Program-made: the position numbers and the translations under genes
NCBI GenBank assembly: GCA_030748895.1
Contig: JASMLC010000001.1
Span: 42,345-106,344, forward strand
Direction of reading: 5' to 3'
DNA: 64,000 nt
DNA from: Candidatus Poseidoniia archaeon
GTDB lineage: Archaea; Thermoplasmatota; Poseidoniia; MGIII; CG-Epi1
Part shown: positions 42,207-50,584 of the stretch, one piece after another
Layout: every line of letters starts with the position of its first letter
Numbering within the stretch: the first letter of the stretch is position 1
Notes under the pieces: generated by a model
What the model saw: the letters and a program-made list of their open reading frames with translations, nothing else
The model's database searches: none
What the model was told of the DNA's origin: nothing

Positions 42207-44540
42207 ATGACTCAACAGCGACAATCGCTCAAAGTCCTGCTAGCCACTGCGATGCTGCTCTGCGGAGCATTCGCGGGGCTGCTTCTCGCAACCAATGCGA
42301 GCGCGGCTACCTACGACCGGGACGGCTTCGTTCTGGCTGACGGCGCCGGCCTTTCTGGCGCGACAGTCAGTGCGTTCAACAGCGCTACCGGCGCGGTAAC
42401 GAACACCTCAACGCTCGAAGACGGCTGGTACAGCCTCGACAACCTCGAGGATGGCGACTACCAGTTCGGTTACGAGATGGCGGGCTACCTCGCCGTCGTG
42501 AACGACGTCACCGTCGACGGCAGCGGCAGCATGGATGATGTTATCTTGGTCGCCACGATGGGCGGTTCCGACAGCTTTGCCGGCAACGTCACCGACGGCT
42601 CCTCGGCAATCGAGGGCGCCAGCGTCACGCTGGCAGGCGAGGAATCTGGCGACGACTGGTGGGGCGGCAGCGCCGCTTACGAGCGCAGCGCAACCACGGA
42701 CGCCGACGGAAACTACAGCTTCAGCGGACTCGCCAACGAGTCCTTCACGCTGCGGGTCACGGCTGCGGGCTACTATTCCTCAATTAGCAGTTCAGCAAAT
42801 GTCGTGCTTTCAGTGGTCAACGATGACAACCTGAAGTATGTGCGCATCCTTGACGGCGACGGCAACACGCTGCGCGACGCCGAGGTCATGCTCTACGAGG
42901 CTTCGACCGCCACCTGGGGCGCGGCCGAGAAGCTGGGCGGTGCGACGCACGTCGTGCGCCCCAGCGCAGCGAGCAACGGCAACTACATCTTCGCGTTCCA
43001 CGCGGACTACGCCACCGGCGTAACCGTGGCTGGCGACGGCGCGGGCGAGAATCTGGAAATCGTGCTCGACACTGCTTCGAGCGGTACCCGGGTTGCGGCG
43101 CTGCCGGGCGTCCCCGCAGTCACCTCGAGCATTCCGGTAATGGACGTCAGCGGCATGACTGTGCTGCTGCAACTCAACCCCGGCCCGACGGCTGACGTCG
43201 TGGTCACCAGCGAGGCGAACATGCTCGCCGGCGCGTATGTCGTCGCAGTCGATGAAGCGGTCAGCTTCTCGGCGGCCGGCGCGAGCGCGACGGTCGGTAT
43301 CACGCAGCTGGAGTGGGACTTCGGCGAGGGCGGCGCAAGCACCTACGGACAGGAAGAGCTCAACCATTCCTGGAGCGCGGGCGGCAGCTACACAGTCAAC
43401 CTGACCGCGATGGACCAGTACGGCAACGTGGACACCGCCAACGTCACAATCCTGGTTGACGGCAGCGCGCCCACTTCCAACTTTACGACTACGGTCAAGG
43501 CTTCCATTGACGACGAAGGCGCAGCCTACAATGACACCAACGTCAACGAAGACACCTCGACGCTGGTCTTCAACGGCTCCGGCTCGAGCGACGGCGAGAG
43601 CGAGATTGCCTCCTGGGTGTGGGACTTCGGCGAAGAGGGCAGCGACAGCGGCTCGGTCGTCAGCAAGCAGTTCAGCGAACCCGGGGAGTATGAGGTCACG
43701 CTCACCACCACCGACGCGGCTGGCAACAGCGCCTCGGATTCGGCAACAATCATCGTGAACGACGTCACCATCCCCGACGCCAAGTTCACTTACTACTACG
43801 ACATTAACGGCAACGGCACCATCGAGGCAGATGAACAAGCCTTGCAGAAGGCAATGGAGGGCGCTCCGGTAATCTTCAACGCCTCGAGCACCGAGGACAA
43901 CTTCGACTCACTGGCTGACCTCACCTTCAACTGGGTGTTCGATGACGGCATGAGCGATTCCGGCGCCGTGGTTGAGCATGTTTACGCCGAGCTGCAGGAA
44001 GGGGGGTTCAACGTCGTCCTGACGGTCACCGACCGCGCTGGCAACGAAGCGGTCTTCGGGGCGCTGGTCGAGCCGGCGACGATGGTGCGGCCTGACCTCT
44101 TCATCTCCTCGCTCAACTTCACCAGCGACTCCCCGCAGGAGGGCGACAACCTCGTGATGGAGGCAACGCTCAAGCTGCTGCAGGAGAACATCTCCGGTAG
44201 CTTCAACGTCGCATTCTACGCCGACTCGATTGCAGCCGGCAACGAGTTTGCTAACATCTCGGTCGATGGCGCTAACCTCAGCGCCGGTATCGAGCACTCA
44301 TACACGCTAACGGCTACGTGGAGTAACATCCCCAAGGGCGAGCACACGATTTTTGTCGTGGTCGACGCCGCTAACGTAATCGACGAGGGCGTTGAGAAGA
44401 ACGAGCTGGTGAAACTGGTCACAGTCAAGGCTGCCGATGACGGCCGCGACTGGACCTCAATCGGGCTGATTGCTGCCATCGTGATGGCGGTCTTCGGAGC
44501 GCTGGGCTACATCTACCGCGACCAGATCTTCGGCAAGTAA
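42207..44540 (+). CDS. Large exported PKD/CARDB surface protein, C-terminal anchor
   Basis: 777 residues. A signal peptide (LLATAMLLCGAFAGLLLATNASA) is followed by two or three carboxypeptidase-regulatory-like repeats (YSLDNLEDGDYQFGYEMAGY; YSFSGLANESFTLRVTAAGY), then three PKD domains (LEWDFGEGGASTYG; WVWDFGEEGSDSG; FNWVFDDGMSDSG), a CARDB domain (RPDLFISSLNFTSDSPQEGD...), and a C-terminal membrane helix with a short basic tail (YIYRDQIFGK). N-glycosylation sequons are frequent. It is probably an abundant cell-surface or S-layer-associated protein. The start is ATG 42207 with a GGGAG leader site. Confidence 0.85.
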   Translation: MTQQRQSLKVLLATAMLLCGAFAGLLLATNASAATYDRDGFVLADGAGLSGATVSAFNSATGAVTNTSTLEDGWYSLDNLEDGDYQFGYEMAGYLAVVNDVTVDGSGSMDDVILVATMGGSDSFAGNVTDGSSAIEGASVTLAGEESGDDWWGGSAAYERSATTDADGNYSFSGLANESFTLRVTAAGYYSSISSSANVVLSVVNDDNLKYVRILDGDGNTLRDAEVMLYEASTATWGAAEKLGGATHVVRPSAASNGNYIFAFHADYATGVTVAGDGAGENLEIVLDTASSGTRVAALPGVPAVTSSIPVMDVSGMTVLLQLNPGPTADVVVTSEANMLAGAYVVAVDEAVSFSAAGASATVGITQLEWDFGEGGASTYGQEELNHSWSAGGSYTVNLTAMDQYGNVDTANVTILVDGSAPTSNFTTTVKASIDDEGAAYNDTNVNEDTSTLVFNGSGSSDGESEIASWVWDFGEEGSDSGSVVSKQFSEPGEYEVTLTTTDAAGNSASDSATIIVNDVTIPDAKFTYYYDINGNGTIEADEQALQKAMEGAPVIFNASSTEDNFDSLADLTFNWVFDDGMSDSGAVVEHVYAELQEGGFNVVLTVTDRAGNEAVFGALVEPATMVRPDLFISSLNFTSDSPQEGDNLVMEATLKLLQENISGSFNVAFYADSIAAGNEFANISVDGANLSAGIEHSYTLTATWSNIPKGEHTIFVVVDAANVIDEGVEKNELVKLVTVKAADDGRDWTSIGLIAAIVMAVFGALGYIYRDQIFGK

Positions 44541-44559
44541 ACGCACCGCGCCTGCTGCT

Positions 44560-45552
44560 TTAGTGCCCGCGCGAAGCCATCTTCGTTTCCAGCGCCGCCT
44601 CTTCCAAGCCGTCCATCGCGCTGCCGAGGTCGTCCGAGACTTTCGCCACGACGTGTGGGTCGTCGAAGTGCGCGGTCGCCTCGACGATGGCGCGCGCGCG
44701 CTCGGCCGGGTCGTCAGACTTGAAGATGCCCGAGCCGACGAAGAGTCCGTCCATCCCGAATTGCATCATCAGCGCCGCGTCGGCCGGCGTCGCGATACCG
44801 CCTGCCGTGAAAGTGACGACCGGCAGCCGCCCCAGCTTCGCGACCTCGTCCATCAGCTCGGCGATTTCAGCCTCGATTTCGCTGCGCGGCATCTCGAACG
44901 GAGTCGCGCCAGCTGAAGAACCGAGGTTGGTTACCACCTCGCGGTCGAGCTCGAAATACTTGTCAACGACGCGGGTCGCCATTGCGGCGCGGTCGTCAGA
45001 TTGCTGCACCGCTGCGATTTCGGCGTCGAGCAGCCGCGCGTGGCGCATCGCAGCGACGATGTTCCCCGTCCCCGCCTCGCCCTTGGTGCGAATCATGGCC
45101 GAACCTTCCCAGACGCGGCGCAGCCCCTCACCGAGCGAAGTGGCGCCGCAAACGAACGGGACGGTGAAGTTGCGCTTGATGACGTGGAAGTAGGGGTCGG
45201 CCGGCGTCAGCACTTCCGACTCGTCAATCATGTCCACTCCCAAAGCTTCGAGCACGCGCGCCTCGGCGGTGTGGCCGATACGGCACTTGGCCATCACCGG
45301 AATCGTGGTGCAGTCGATAATTTCGCGAATCTTCTGCGGCTCCGACATGCGCGCGACGCCGCCTTCGGCACGGATATCAGCCGGCACGCGCTCGAGCGCC
45401 ATGACTGCGACGGCGCCGGCGTCCTCGGCAATCGCTGCTTGTGCAGCGTCGGTTACATCCATGATGACTCCGCCTTTCTGCATGCGGGCGAAGCCGCGTT
45501 TCACCAGTTCCGGGCCGTGTTGCAGCGAATGCAAATCAAGTTCGAGTGGCAT
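44560..45552 (-). CDS. pdxS: Pyridoxal 5'-phosphate synthase subunit PdxS
   Basis: Builds PLP from ribose 5-phosphate, glyceraldehyde 3-phosphate and ammonia, with glutaminase PdxT as partner. The 330 residues include an extension in the middle relative to the usual 290-300. Landmarks are [54 protein letters not shown] and [19 protein letters not shown]. It lies 10 bases after tRNA-Ala on the same strand, so both are probably one transcript. No pdxT is in the window. The product could supply the PLP enzymes encoded nearby (Kbl, aminotransferase). Confidence 0.95.
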   Translation of the reverse strand: MPLELDLHSLQHGPELVKRGFARMQKGGVIMDVTDAAQAAIAEDAGAVAVMALERVPADIRAEGGVARMSEPQKIREIIDCTTIPVMAKCRIGHTAEARVLEALGVDMIDESEVLTPADPYFHVIKRNFTVPFVCGATSLGEGLRRVWEGSAMIRTKGEAGTGNIVAAMRHARLLDAEIAAVQQSDDRAAMATRVVDKYFELDREVVTNLGSSAGATPFEMPRSEIEAEIAELMDEVAKLGRLPVVTFTAGGIATPADAALMMQFGMDGLFVGSGIFKSDDPAERARAIVEATAHFDDPHVVAKVSDDLGSAMDGLEEAALETKMASRGH

Positions 45553-45562
45553 GTTATGCTTC

Positions 45563-45639
45563 TGGTGGACCGGGCGGGATTTGAACCCGCGGCCTCCGCC
45601 TTGCGAAGGCGGCGATCTTCCGGGCTGATCTACCGGCCC
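45563..45639 (-). tRNA. tRNA-Ala (CGC), CCA encoded
   Basis: The acceptor GGGCCGG pairs with CCGGTCC and contains the alanine identity pair G3-U70. The anticodon stem CCGCC/GGCGG encloses TTCGCAA, giving anticodon CGC. The T loop is GGTTCAAATCC. CCA is encoded. CTTATTG at about 45665-45673 is a TATA-like box 26-34 bases upstream. Confidence 0.95.
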
Positions 45640-45685
45640 ACTCCCGCGGCGGCAGTTCCCGCCGGCAATAAGGTTTCACTTGTCG

Positions 45686-46489
45686 CTACGCCGCCAGATG
45701 TTCCTGCGCCGCCTCTGCCAAGGCATTGAATAGCTCTTCATCATCCACCGACTCATAGCCGCCACCCCTGGCGACGTGCAGGATATCCACTTCGAGCACA
45801 TCCTCACCGCCGTCGGCGGGCGACATCACCGCATACTCCTCGCCTTCCATCTCGAGCGTGCCGTGGACCCGGAAGCGGTGCTCCCGCCCCTCGGAGTCGG
45901 TCAGCACCTCGATGTCGCCACCGTCCGGCGCTGCGGGAGCGTCCGCCGCCGCCTTGCTGCCGCCGAGGAACGGCAGGCTCCAGCCGCCCGCTGCGTCAGC
46001 GACGCTGATTTCGCGCCCCATCGCTTCGGACCAGCCGTTGATAATGGCCTTCTGGTCGAATCCCGAGGCGGCTTCGAGCTTGCTCCAGTTGTTGATTGCC
46101 CAGGGCGACCTCTCGAACTTGTCGGACAGGAGCCTCAGGAACATGCGCAGGTCGTTAGGGTTAGCTGTCCCGATTTTCAGCCGGAGGTAACAGTTGCGCG
46201 GGACGCCGTAGAAGCCCTTGTATTTCTGCGCTGAAAGTCGCGCCTTGAAACCGGCGAAGCGGAAGGCGGCGGTCCAGTTCATCTCGTCAAAGCCGCTCTC
46301 GCGCAGTTTCACCTTCGCGTCGGAATCGATTTCCTGCGCGCAGGCCCAGAAGGCGTCGAAGAAGTCGGTCAGCCAGACCAGCCCGAAGGTGCCCCGGCCG
46401 ACTATCTCTAGCTGCCCTTTCTGTAGCAGCTTGCGCTTCGCCAGCGGGTGCTTTTTACGAGGCTGCGCCAGCAGGGTCACGACGTGCAT
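45686..46489 (-). CDS. DUF1292-tailed protein, unknown
   Basis: 267 residues. The C-terminal 90 residues resemble a DUF1292-type domain (EVLTDSEGREHRFRVHGTLEMEGEEYAVMSPAD). The first 170 residues are a mixed helical domain with aromatic clusters (FFDAFWACAQEID, NWTAAFRFAGFKA) and RRNCYLRLKIGT-like basic strands that I cannot assign. There is no signal or membrane segment. ATG 46489 fits CCATTTTATC at 46511-46520, 22-31 bases upstream. It is divergent from dnaG. Confidence 0.6.
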   Translation of the reverse strand: MHVVTLLAQPRKKHPLAKRKLLQKGQLEIVGRGTFGLVWLTDFFDAFWACAQEIDSDAKVKLRESGFDEMNWTAAFRFAGFKARLSAQKYKGFYGVPRNCYLRLKIGTANPNDLRMFLRLLSDKFERSPWAINNWSKLEAASGFDQKAIINGWSEAMGREISVADAAGGWSLPFLGGSKAAADAPAAPDGGDIEVLTDSEGREHRFRVHGTLEMEGEEYAVMSPADGGEDVLEVDILHVARGGGYESVDDEELFNALAEAAQEHLAA

Positions 46490-46594
46490 TGTGCCGGCAG
46501 CATGGGGCTGGATAAAATGGCTCCGTCGCGGACCGCCAGCTTTAATTAGGTCCCGGTACCGGCCGGGTCGGCCTGCGGGCCATTACGGTAATCA

Positions 46595-46619
46595 CTTTAT
46601 CGACTCTCGGCAAAGAGTC
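46595..46619 (+). promoter_or_regulatory. dnaG promoter with inverted repeat
   Basis: CTTTATC (46595-46601) is followed directly by GACTCT-6 bases-AGAGTC (46602-46619), a perfect 6-base inverted repeat between the presumed TATA box and the transcription start near 46625. A repressor bound there would block RNA polymerase, but no regulator is identified. Confidence 0.4.
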
Positions 46620-46681
46620 CTGGACCAGACGTTCGGACTTGCTTGAGAGAGGCTCAGGCCGCACAAGCAAAAGGTGGAAAA

Positions 46682-47989
46682 ATGACAGACCCCAACAGTA
46701 GTAAGTACGTTATCCAAGCCAGAATCACGGCCAGCGGCGTGGTTGAGCGATCAGACGTTGTCGGTGCAATTTTCGGTCAGACCGAAGGGTTGCTCGGCGA
46801 CGAACTGGACCTCCGGGACATGCAGAAATCGGGCCGTATGGGCCGTATCGAAGTGGACATCAAGAGCACCAAGGGCAAGTCCACAGGTGAAATTACCATA
46901 GCCTCCAGTATGGACCAGGTGGAGACTTCGGTCTTTGCCGCCGCGCTCGAGACAGTCGAGCGCGTCGGTCCCTGCAAGGCGACCCTGAAGGTACTCAACC
47001 TCGAGGACAGTCGTGCTGGCAAGCGCGACCAGATTATCGAGCGCGCCCGCGAGCTGCTGCTCGGCATCGTGACCGAGTCCCGCAGCGCCGGAGTCAACAT
47101 AACCGACTCCGTCAGGCAGCTAATCCAGACTGATGAAATCGTCACCTATGGCGGCAAGCTCCCCGCGGGGCCCAATGTCGATAAAAGCGACGCCATCATC
47201 CTGGTCGAGGGACGCAGCGACGTCCTGAACCTGCTGCGCCACAGTATCAAGAACGCTATCTCGGTCGAGGGGACCAACATCCCCAAGGAGATTGTCGAGC
47301 TGTGCAAGTCACGCACCGTCACTGCTTTCGTCGATGGCGACCGCGGTGGCGAAATGGTCCTGCGCGAGCTGTTTCAGGTCGCCGACGTTAATTACGTCGC
47401 GCGCGCACCCTCTAACACCGAGGTCGAACATCTGGGTCACAAGCAGATTATGAAGTGCCTGCGCGACAAGTCGACTACCGAGCTGTTCAAGGACCAGAAC
47501 AAGTGGGCGCAAGATGGCAAGAAAAAACGCTCGCGACGTGGCGGACGCAAGTCGAAGACCAGCAAGGACACGAAAGCGCCCGCAGAGGCGCCAGCCGCTG
47601 AGCCCGAAGCGGCGGTGGAAGAGCCCGCAGCCCCGTCTGAGGCACCTGCAGAGAAGCCAGCCGCTGAGCCAGAGGCAGTCACGGCTGCCGCCCCCGCAGA
47701 AGCACAGGCACTGCTCAAGCACCTTGACGAGCTCAAGGGCAGCAAGAACGTGCGGTTGCTCTCGGGCGAGAAGCTAAGCGACGAACTCCCGATTACCAAG
47801 CTGCAGGAAAAGCTGCAGTCGAAGGGCAACAACGGCGTCACAGCACTGGTGATGGACGGTATCATCACCCAGCGGCTGGTCGACCTCGCCCCCGAGGCGG
47901 GCATCTCGACCGTCGTTGCCGAGAAGAAGGGACCGCTCCCGCGCAAGCCGGTCGGCCTTTCACTCTACACCCGCAGCGACCTTAGTTAA
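46682..47989 (+). CDS. dnaG: Archaeal DnaG-like protein
   Basis: 435 residues. The archaeal DnaG start (SKYVIQARITASGVVERSDVVGAIFGQTEGLL) precedes the Toprim core: IILVEGRSDVLNLL with the catalytic Glu, then FVDGDRGGEMVL with DxD. In archaea this protein has primase activity and is a stable exosome subunit that recruits poly-A-rich RNA. A linker near residues 300-345 is rich in Ala, Glu and Pro, and a C-terminal domain follows. ATG 46682 is chosen because it begins the conserved block and has AGGTGG upstream. Confidence 0.95.
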   Translation: MTDPNSSKYVIQARITASGVVERSDVVGAIFGQTEGLLGDELDLRDMQKSGRMGRIEVDIKSTKGKSTGEITIASSMDQVETSVFAAALETVERVGPCKATLKVLNLEDSRAGKRDQIIERARELLLGIVTESRSAGVNITDSVRQLIQTDEIVTYGGKLPAGPNVDKSDAIILVEGRSDVLNLLRHSIKNAISVEGTNIPKEIVELCKSRTVTAFVDGDRGGEMVLRELFQVADVNYVARAPSNTEVEHLGHKQIMKCLRDKSTTELFKDQNKWAQDGKKKRSRRGGRKSKTSKDTKAPAEAPAAEPEAAVEEPAAPSEAPAEKPAAEPEAVTAAAPAEAQALLKHLDELKGSKNVRLLSGEKLSDELPITKLQEKLQSKGNNGVTALVMDGIITQRLVDLAPEAGISTVVAEKKGPLPRKPVGLSLYTRSDLS

Positions 47990-48052
47990 AGCGGCTCAGC
48001 CGCCTTGGCAAATGGTTAAATCCGGCAGTAGCCGTCGCCGCATGGCGAGAGC

Positions 48053-48280
48053 ATGGCAGATGACACCAGCATAGACGAAGAGGGCCTGCGGCGCTCAGCG
48101 CGTAGCCAGATAATCGTGGACACCATCGAGCGCAGTCTCGAGAAGATGATGTTCGTCGAGGCGAGCATGGCGCGCGAGATGGATTCCAAGGACCTGTTTC
48201 AGGTCAAGCGCGAAGCGGTCGCGGCGGTGGCCGAACTGCGATACGCGCTCTCAATCCTGACCGGCAAGCTGGAAATCTGA
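48053..48280 (+). CDS. Small helical protein, unknown
   Basis: 75 residues, probably two helices (SARSQIIVDTIERSLEKMMFVEASMARE; DLFQVKREAVAAVAELRYALSIL). No recognised family. The ATG follows GTTAAATC (48015-48022) by 31 bases, and its stop overlaps the pyrF ATG by 1 base, so it begins the operon with pyrF, ccmA and ccmB. It could be a nucleic-acid-associated or regulatory protein, but nothing in the sequence decides this. Confidence 0.6.
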   Translation: MADDTSIDEEGLRRSARSQIIVDTIERSLEKMMFVEASMAREMDSKDLFQVKREAVAAVAELRYALSILTGKLEI

Positions 48281-48906
48281 TGGGGTCCCGGCTGCTGCTG
48301 GCGCTGGACGAGACAGACCCGCAGCGTGCCTTTTCCGTAGCCGAAGCGGCAGCACCGCATCTGGCCGGTATCAAGCTGAACTGGCCGCTGCTGATGCAGG
48401 GCGGCCTCGAGACGGTCGCGAAGCTGGCTGAGCTGGCGCCGGTCATCTGCGACCTGAAGGTAGCGGACATTCCCAACACGGCGCGCCTCATCGCCGAAGC
48501 GGCCTACGGCGCCGGCGCGGCCGGCATCATCGCGCACGCGTTCCCCGGTGCCGGCCCACTGCGCGCCATCCGCGACGTGGCGCCCGAGCGCGACCTGTAT
48601 GCGGTCATCACGATGTCGCACCCCGGCGGCGGCGAATTCTTCGACATCCCGGCACTGGCCGCCGTCGCGCGCGACGGCGGCGCAACCGGTGTCGTCGCCC
48701 CGGCAACGCGGCCCGAGGACATCGCCGCCGTGCGGGCCGCGGTCGGCGACCTGAAAATCATCGCCCCCGGTGTCGGCGCGCAGGGGGGTGACCCCCGCGC
48801 CGCGATTGACGCCGGTGCCGACCTCATAATCGTGGGGCGCGCCATCTACCAGGCGGACGACCCGGGCGCCGCTGCGCGGGAATACGCCGCCGCGCTGGGC
48901 GACTGA
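48280..48906 (+). CDS. pyrF: Orotidine 5'-phosphate decarboxylase PyrF
   Basis: Last step of UMP synthesis. The 208 residues are the archaeal size. The catalytic Lys/Asp array is CDLKVADIPNTA (DxKxxD), LLLALDETDPQRA is the first strand, and the phosphate-binding end is GVGAQGGDPRAAIDAGADLIIVGRAIYQ. It overlaps ccmA by one base (TGATG). Confidence 0.95.
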   Translation: MGSRLLLALDETDPQRAFSVAEAAAPHLAGIKLNWPLLMQGGLETVAKLAELAPVICDLKVADIPNTARLIAEAAYGAGAAGIIAHAFPGAGPLRAIRDVAPERDLYAVITMSHPGGGEFFDIPALAAVARDGGATGVVAPATRPEDIAAVRAAVGDLKIIAPGVGAQGGDPRAAIDAGADLIIVGRAIYQADDPGAAAREYAAALGD

Positions 48907-49523
48907 TGCTCGTCGTCCGCGGGCTGCAGAAGGCGTTCGGCGCGCGGCGCGTGCTGCGCGGGCTCGACCTCGCTGTTGAAAACGGCGAAGTGGTACTGTT
49001 GCAGGGCGAGAACGGCGCCGGCAAGTCGACGCTGCTACGCATCCTCGCGACGCTCGACCGCGCCGACAGCGGCGAAGCCGCGGTCGACGGCTTCGCGCTC
49101 TCCGACGGCGTCGAGGTGCGGTCGCGCATCGGCTTCGCCGGCCACCGCCCCGGTTTCTACGGCGAGCTGAGCGGCCGCGAAAACCTGGCGCTCTGGGCGC
49201 GGCTGCACCAGCTGCCGGAGCACGCGGCGGAGATTGATGTTACTCTCGAGCGTGTCGGGCTCAAGGCGTTTGCCAATGACCGCACTTCCATCTATTCCCG
49301 GGGAATGTTGCAGCGACTGGCGCTGGCGCGCGCGTCGCTGCACCGGCCGACGACGCTGCTGCTCGACGAGCCGTTCGCCGCGCTCGACTCTGCCGGCCGC
49401 GAGCTGCTGCGCACGCTCATCTCCGAATGGCGTGACGATGAGCGGGCGGTGCTGGTGGTGGCGCACGGCAGCGGCCTCGCGGCGGACCGCACGCTGGCGC
49501 TCGCCGGCGGGGTGCTGGCGTGA
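48906..49523 (+). CDS. ccmA: ABC transporter ATPase, CcmA-type (haem exporter)
   Basis: 205-residue single ATPase. Walker A is GENGAGKST, the signature is YSRGMLQRLALARA and Walker B is LLLDEPFAALD. The family is CcmA of cytochrome c maturation, which drives release of haem-charged CcmE. The pairing with the ccmB-type permease downstream by a 4-base overlap supports this over a general ABC-2 ATPase. The other Ccm proteins are not in the window. The presence of c-type cytochromes in this organism is an inference from these genes. Confidence 0.85.
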   Translation: MLVVRGLQKAFGARRVLRGLDLAVENGEVVLLQGENGAGKSTLLRILATLDRADSGEAAVDGFALSDGVEVRSRIGFAGHRPGFYGELSGRENLALWARLHQLPEHAAEIDVTLERVGLKAFANDRTSIYSRGMLQRLALARASLHRPTTLLLDEPFAALDSAGRELLRTLISEWRDDERAVLVVAHGSGLAADRTLALAGGVLA

Positions 49524-50179
49524 ACCCGCTGGCGGCGCTGGTGCGCAAGGAGCTGCGCGTCGAGCTGCGGTCGCTGCAGGGCACCGTCGCGGCGGCGCTG
49601 CTGGTGCTGGCGCTGCTGCTGCTGCTGCGCTTTACGCTCACCAACGACGAAATCGCCCGCGCGCGACTGGCGCCGGCGATTCTCTGGAGCGTGCTGCTCT
49701 TCGCCGGGCTGGGATTGCTGACGCACACCGCGCTGCGCGAAGGCGACCGCGGCACCGGCGAGATGCTGCGGCTGGCGCCGCTCCCGCGCGCGACGCTGTT
49801 CCTCGGCGCCTGGGCCGGCAACCTGCTGCTGCTCTCGGGGCTGACGCTGGTCGCTTTCCTGTTTTATATATTGCTCTTCGAGAACTCGTTCGGCCCCGCA
49901 TGGCCTTCCGCGCTCGCAATCCTGCTGCTCTCAGCGGTCGGCGTTTCCGCCGCCGGGACGCTCACGACGCAGGCGGCGGCACCGCTGCCCGGCGCGTGGA
50001 TGCTCGGGACGCTGCTCGCGATTCCGCTGCTGCTTTTCACCGTCGTCGAAGCATCGCTGCGCGCGTTGCAGGCGCTACTGCTCGACGATGGTGGCGTCGC
50101 GACCGCGCTGACGCTGTTGCTGCTTTACGACCTTGCGTTCCTCGCGGGCGGTGCGTGGCTCAGCGAACTGGCCGACTAG
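49520..50179 (+). CDS. ccmB: Haem exporter permease, CcmB-type
   Basis: 219 residues and six membrane helices, the CcmB size. LVRKELRVELRSLQGT is the conserved amphipathic start and EGDRGTGEMLRLAPLPRATLFLG resembles the family coupling loop. It overlaps ccmA (4 bases) and, at its 3' end, the convergent msrB by 4 bases. Codon use is very G+C rich. Confidence 0.85.
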   Translation: MNPLAALVRKELRVELRSLQGTVAAALLVLALLLLLRFTLTNDEIARARLAPAILWSVLLFAGLGLLTHTALREGDRGTGEMLRLAPLPRATLFLGAWAGNLLLLSGLTLVAFLFYILLFENSFGPAWPSALAILLLSAVGVSAAGTLTTQAAAPLPGAWMLGTLLAIPLLLFTVVEASLRALQALLLDDGGVATALTLLLLYDLAFLAGGAWLSELAD

Positions 50180-50559
50180 CGCCGCTCAAGCCGCAACGCG
50201 GCGGAGTTGATGCAAAAGCGCAGTCCCGCGGGCGGTGGTCCGTCGGGGAAAACATGCCCAAGGTGTGACTCGCAACCGGCGCAGGCGACCTCGATGCGGC
50301 GCACGCCGAGCGAGTCGTCCTCGTGCTCGGCGACCGCCCCGTCGGCGACCGCCGCGCTGAAGCTGGGCCAGCCGGTGCCCGAGTCGAATTTCGCTTCCGA
50401 GTCGAACAGCGTTGTGCCGCACGCTGCGCAGCGGTAGCTGCCGGCGTCATGGCAATCCCAGTATTCGTTGGCGAAAGGGGGCTCGGTCGCGCTACAGCGA
50501 CAGACCTCGTATTGCTCGGGCGTTAGCTGCGCACGCCATTCGGTGTCGCTGAGCTTCAT
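50176..50559 (-). CDS. msrB: Peptide methionine (R)-S-oxide reductase MsrB
   Basis: Repairs oxidised methionine in proteins. 127 residues. Zinc ligands are in RCAACGTTLFDS and CAGCESHLGHVF; the catalytic Cys is in RFCINSAAL. The typical TEPPFANEYWD and FDSGTGWPSF segments are present. ATG 50559 (MKLSDTEWRAQLTPEQYEV) is chosen over the GTG-type start at 50610 because it begins the conserved block and avoids overlap with kbl. Confidence 0.95.
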   Translation of the reverse strand: MKLSDTEWRAQLTPEQYEVCRCSATEPPFANEYWDCHDAGSYRCAACGTTLFDSEAKFDSGTGWPSFSAAVADGAVAEHEDDSLGVRRIEVACAGCESHLGHVFPDGPPPAGLRFCINSAALRLERR

Positions 50560-50584
50560 CGGCTGCGCATCGCCTTGCGGGTTT

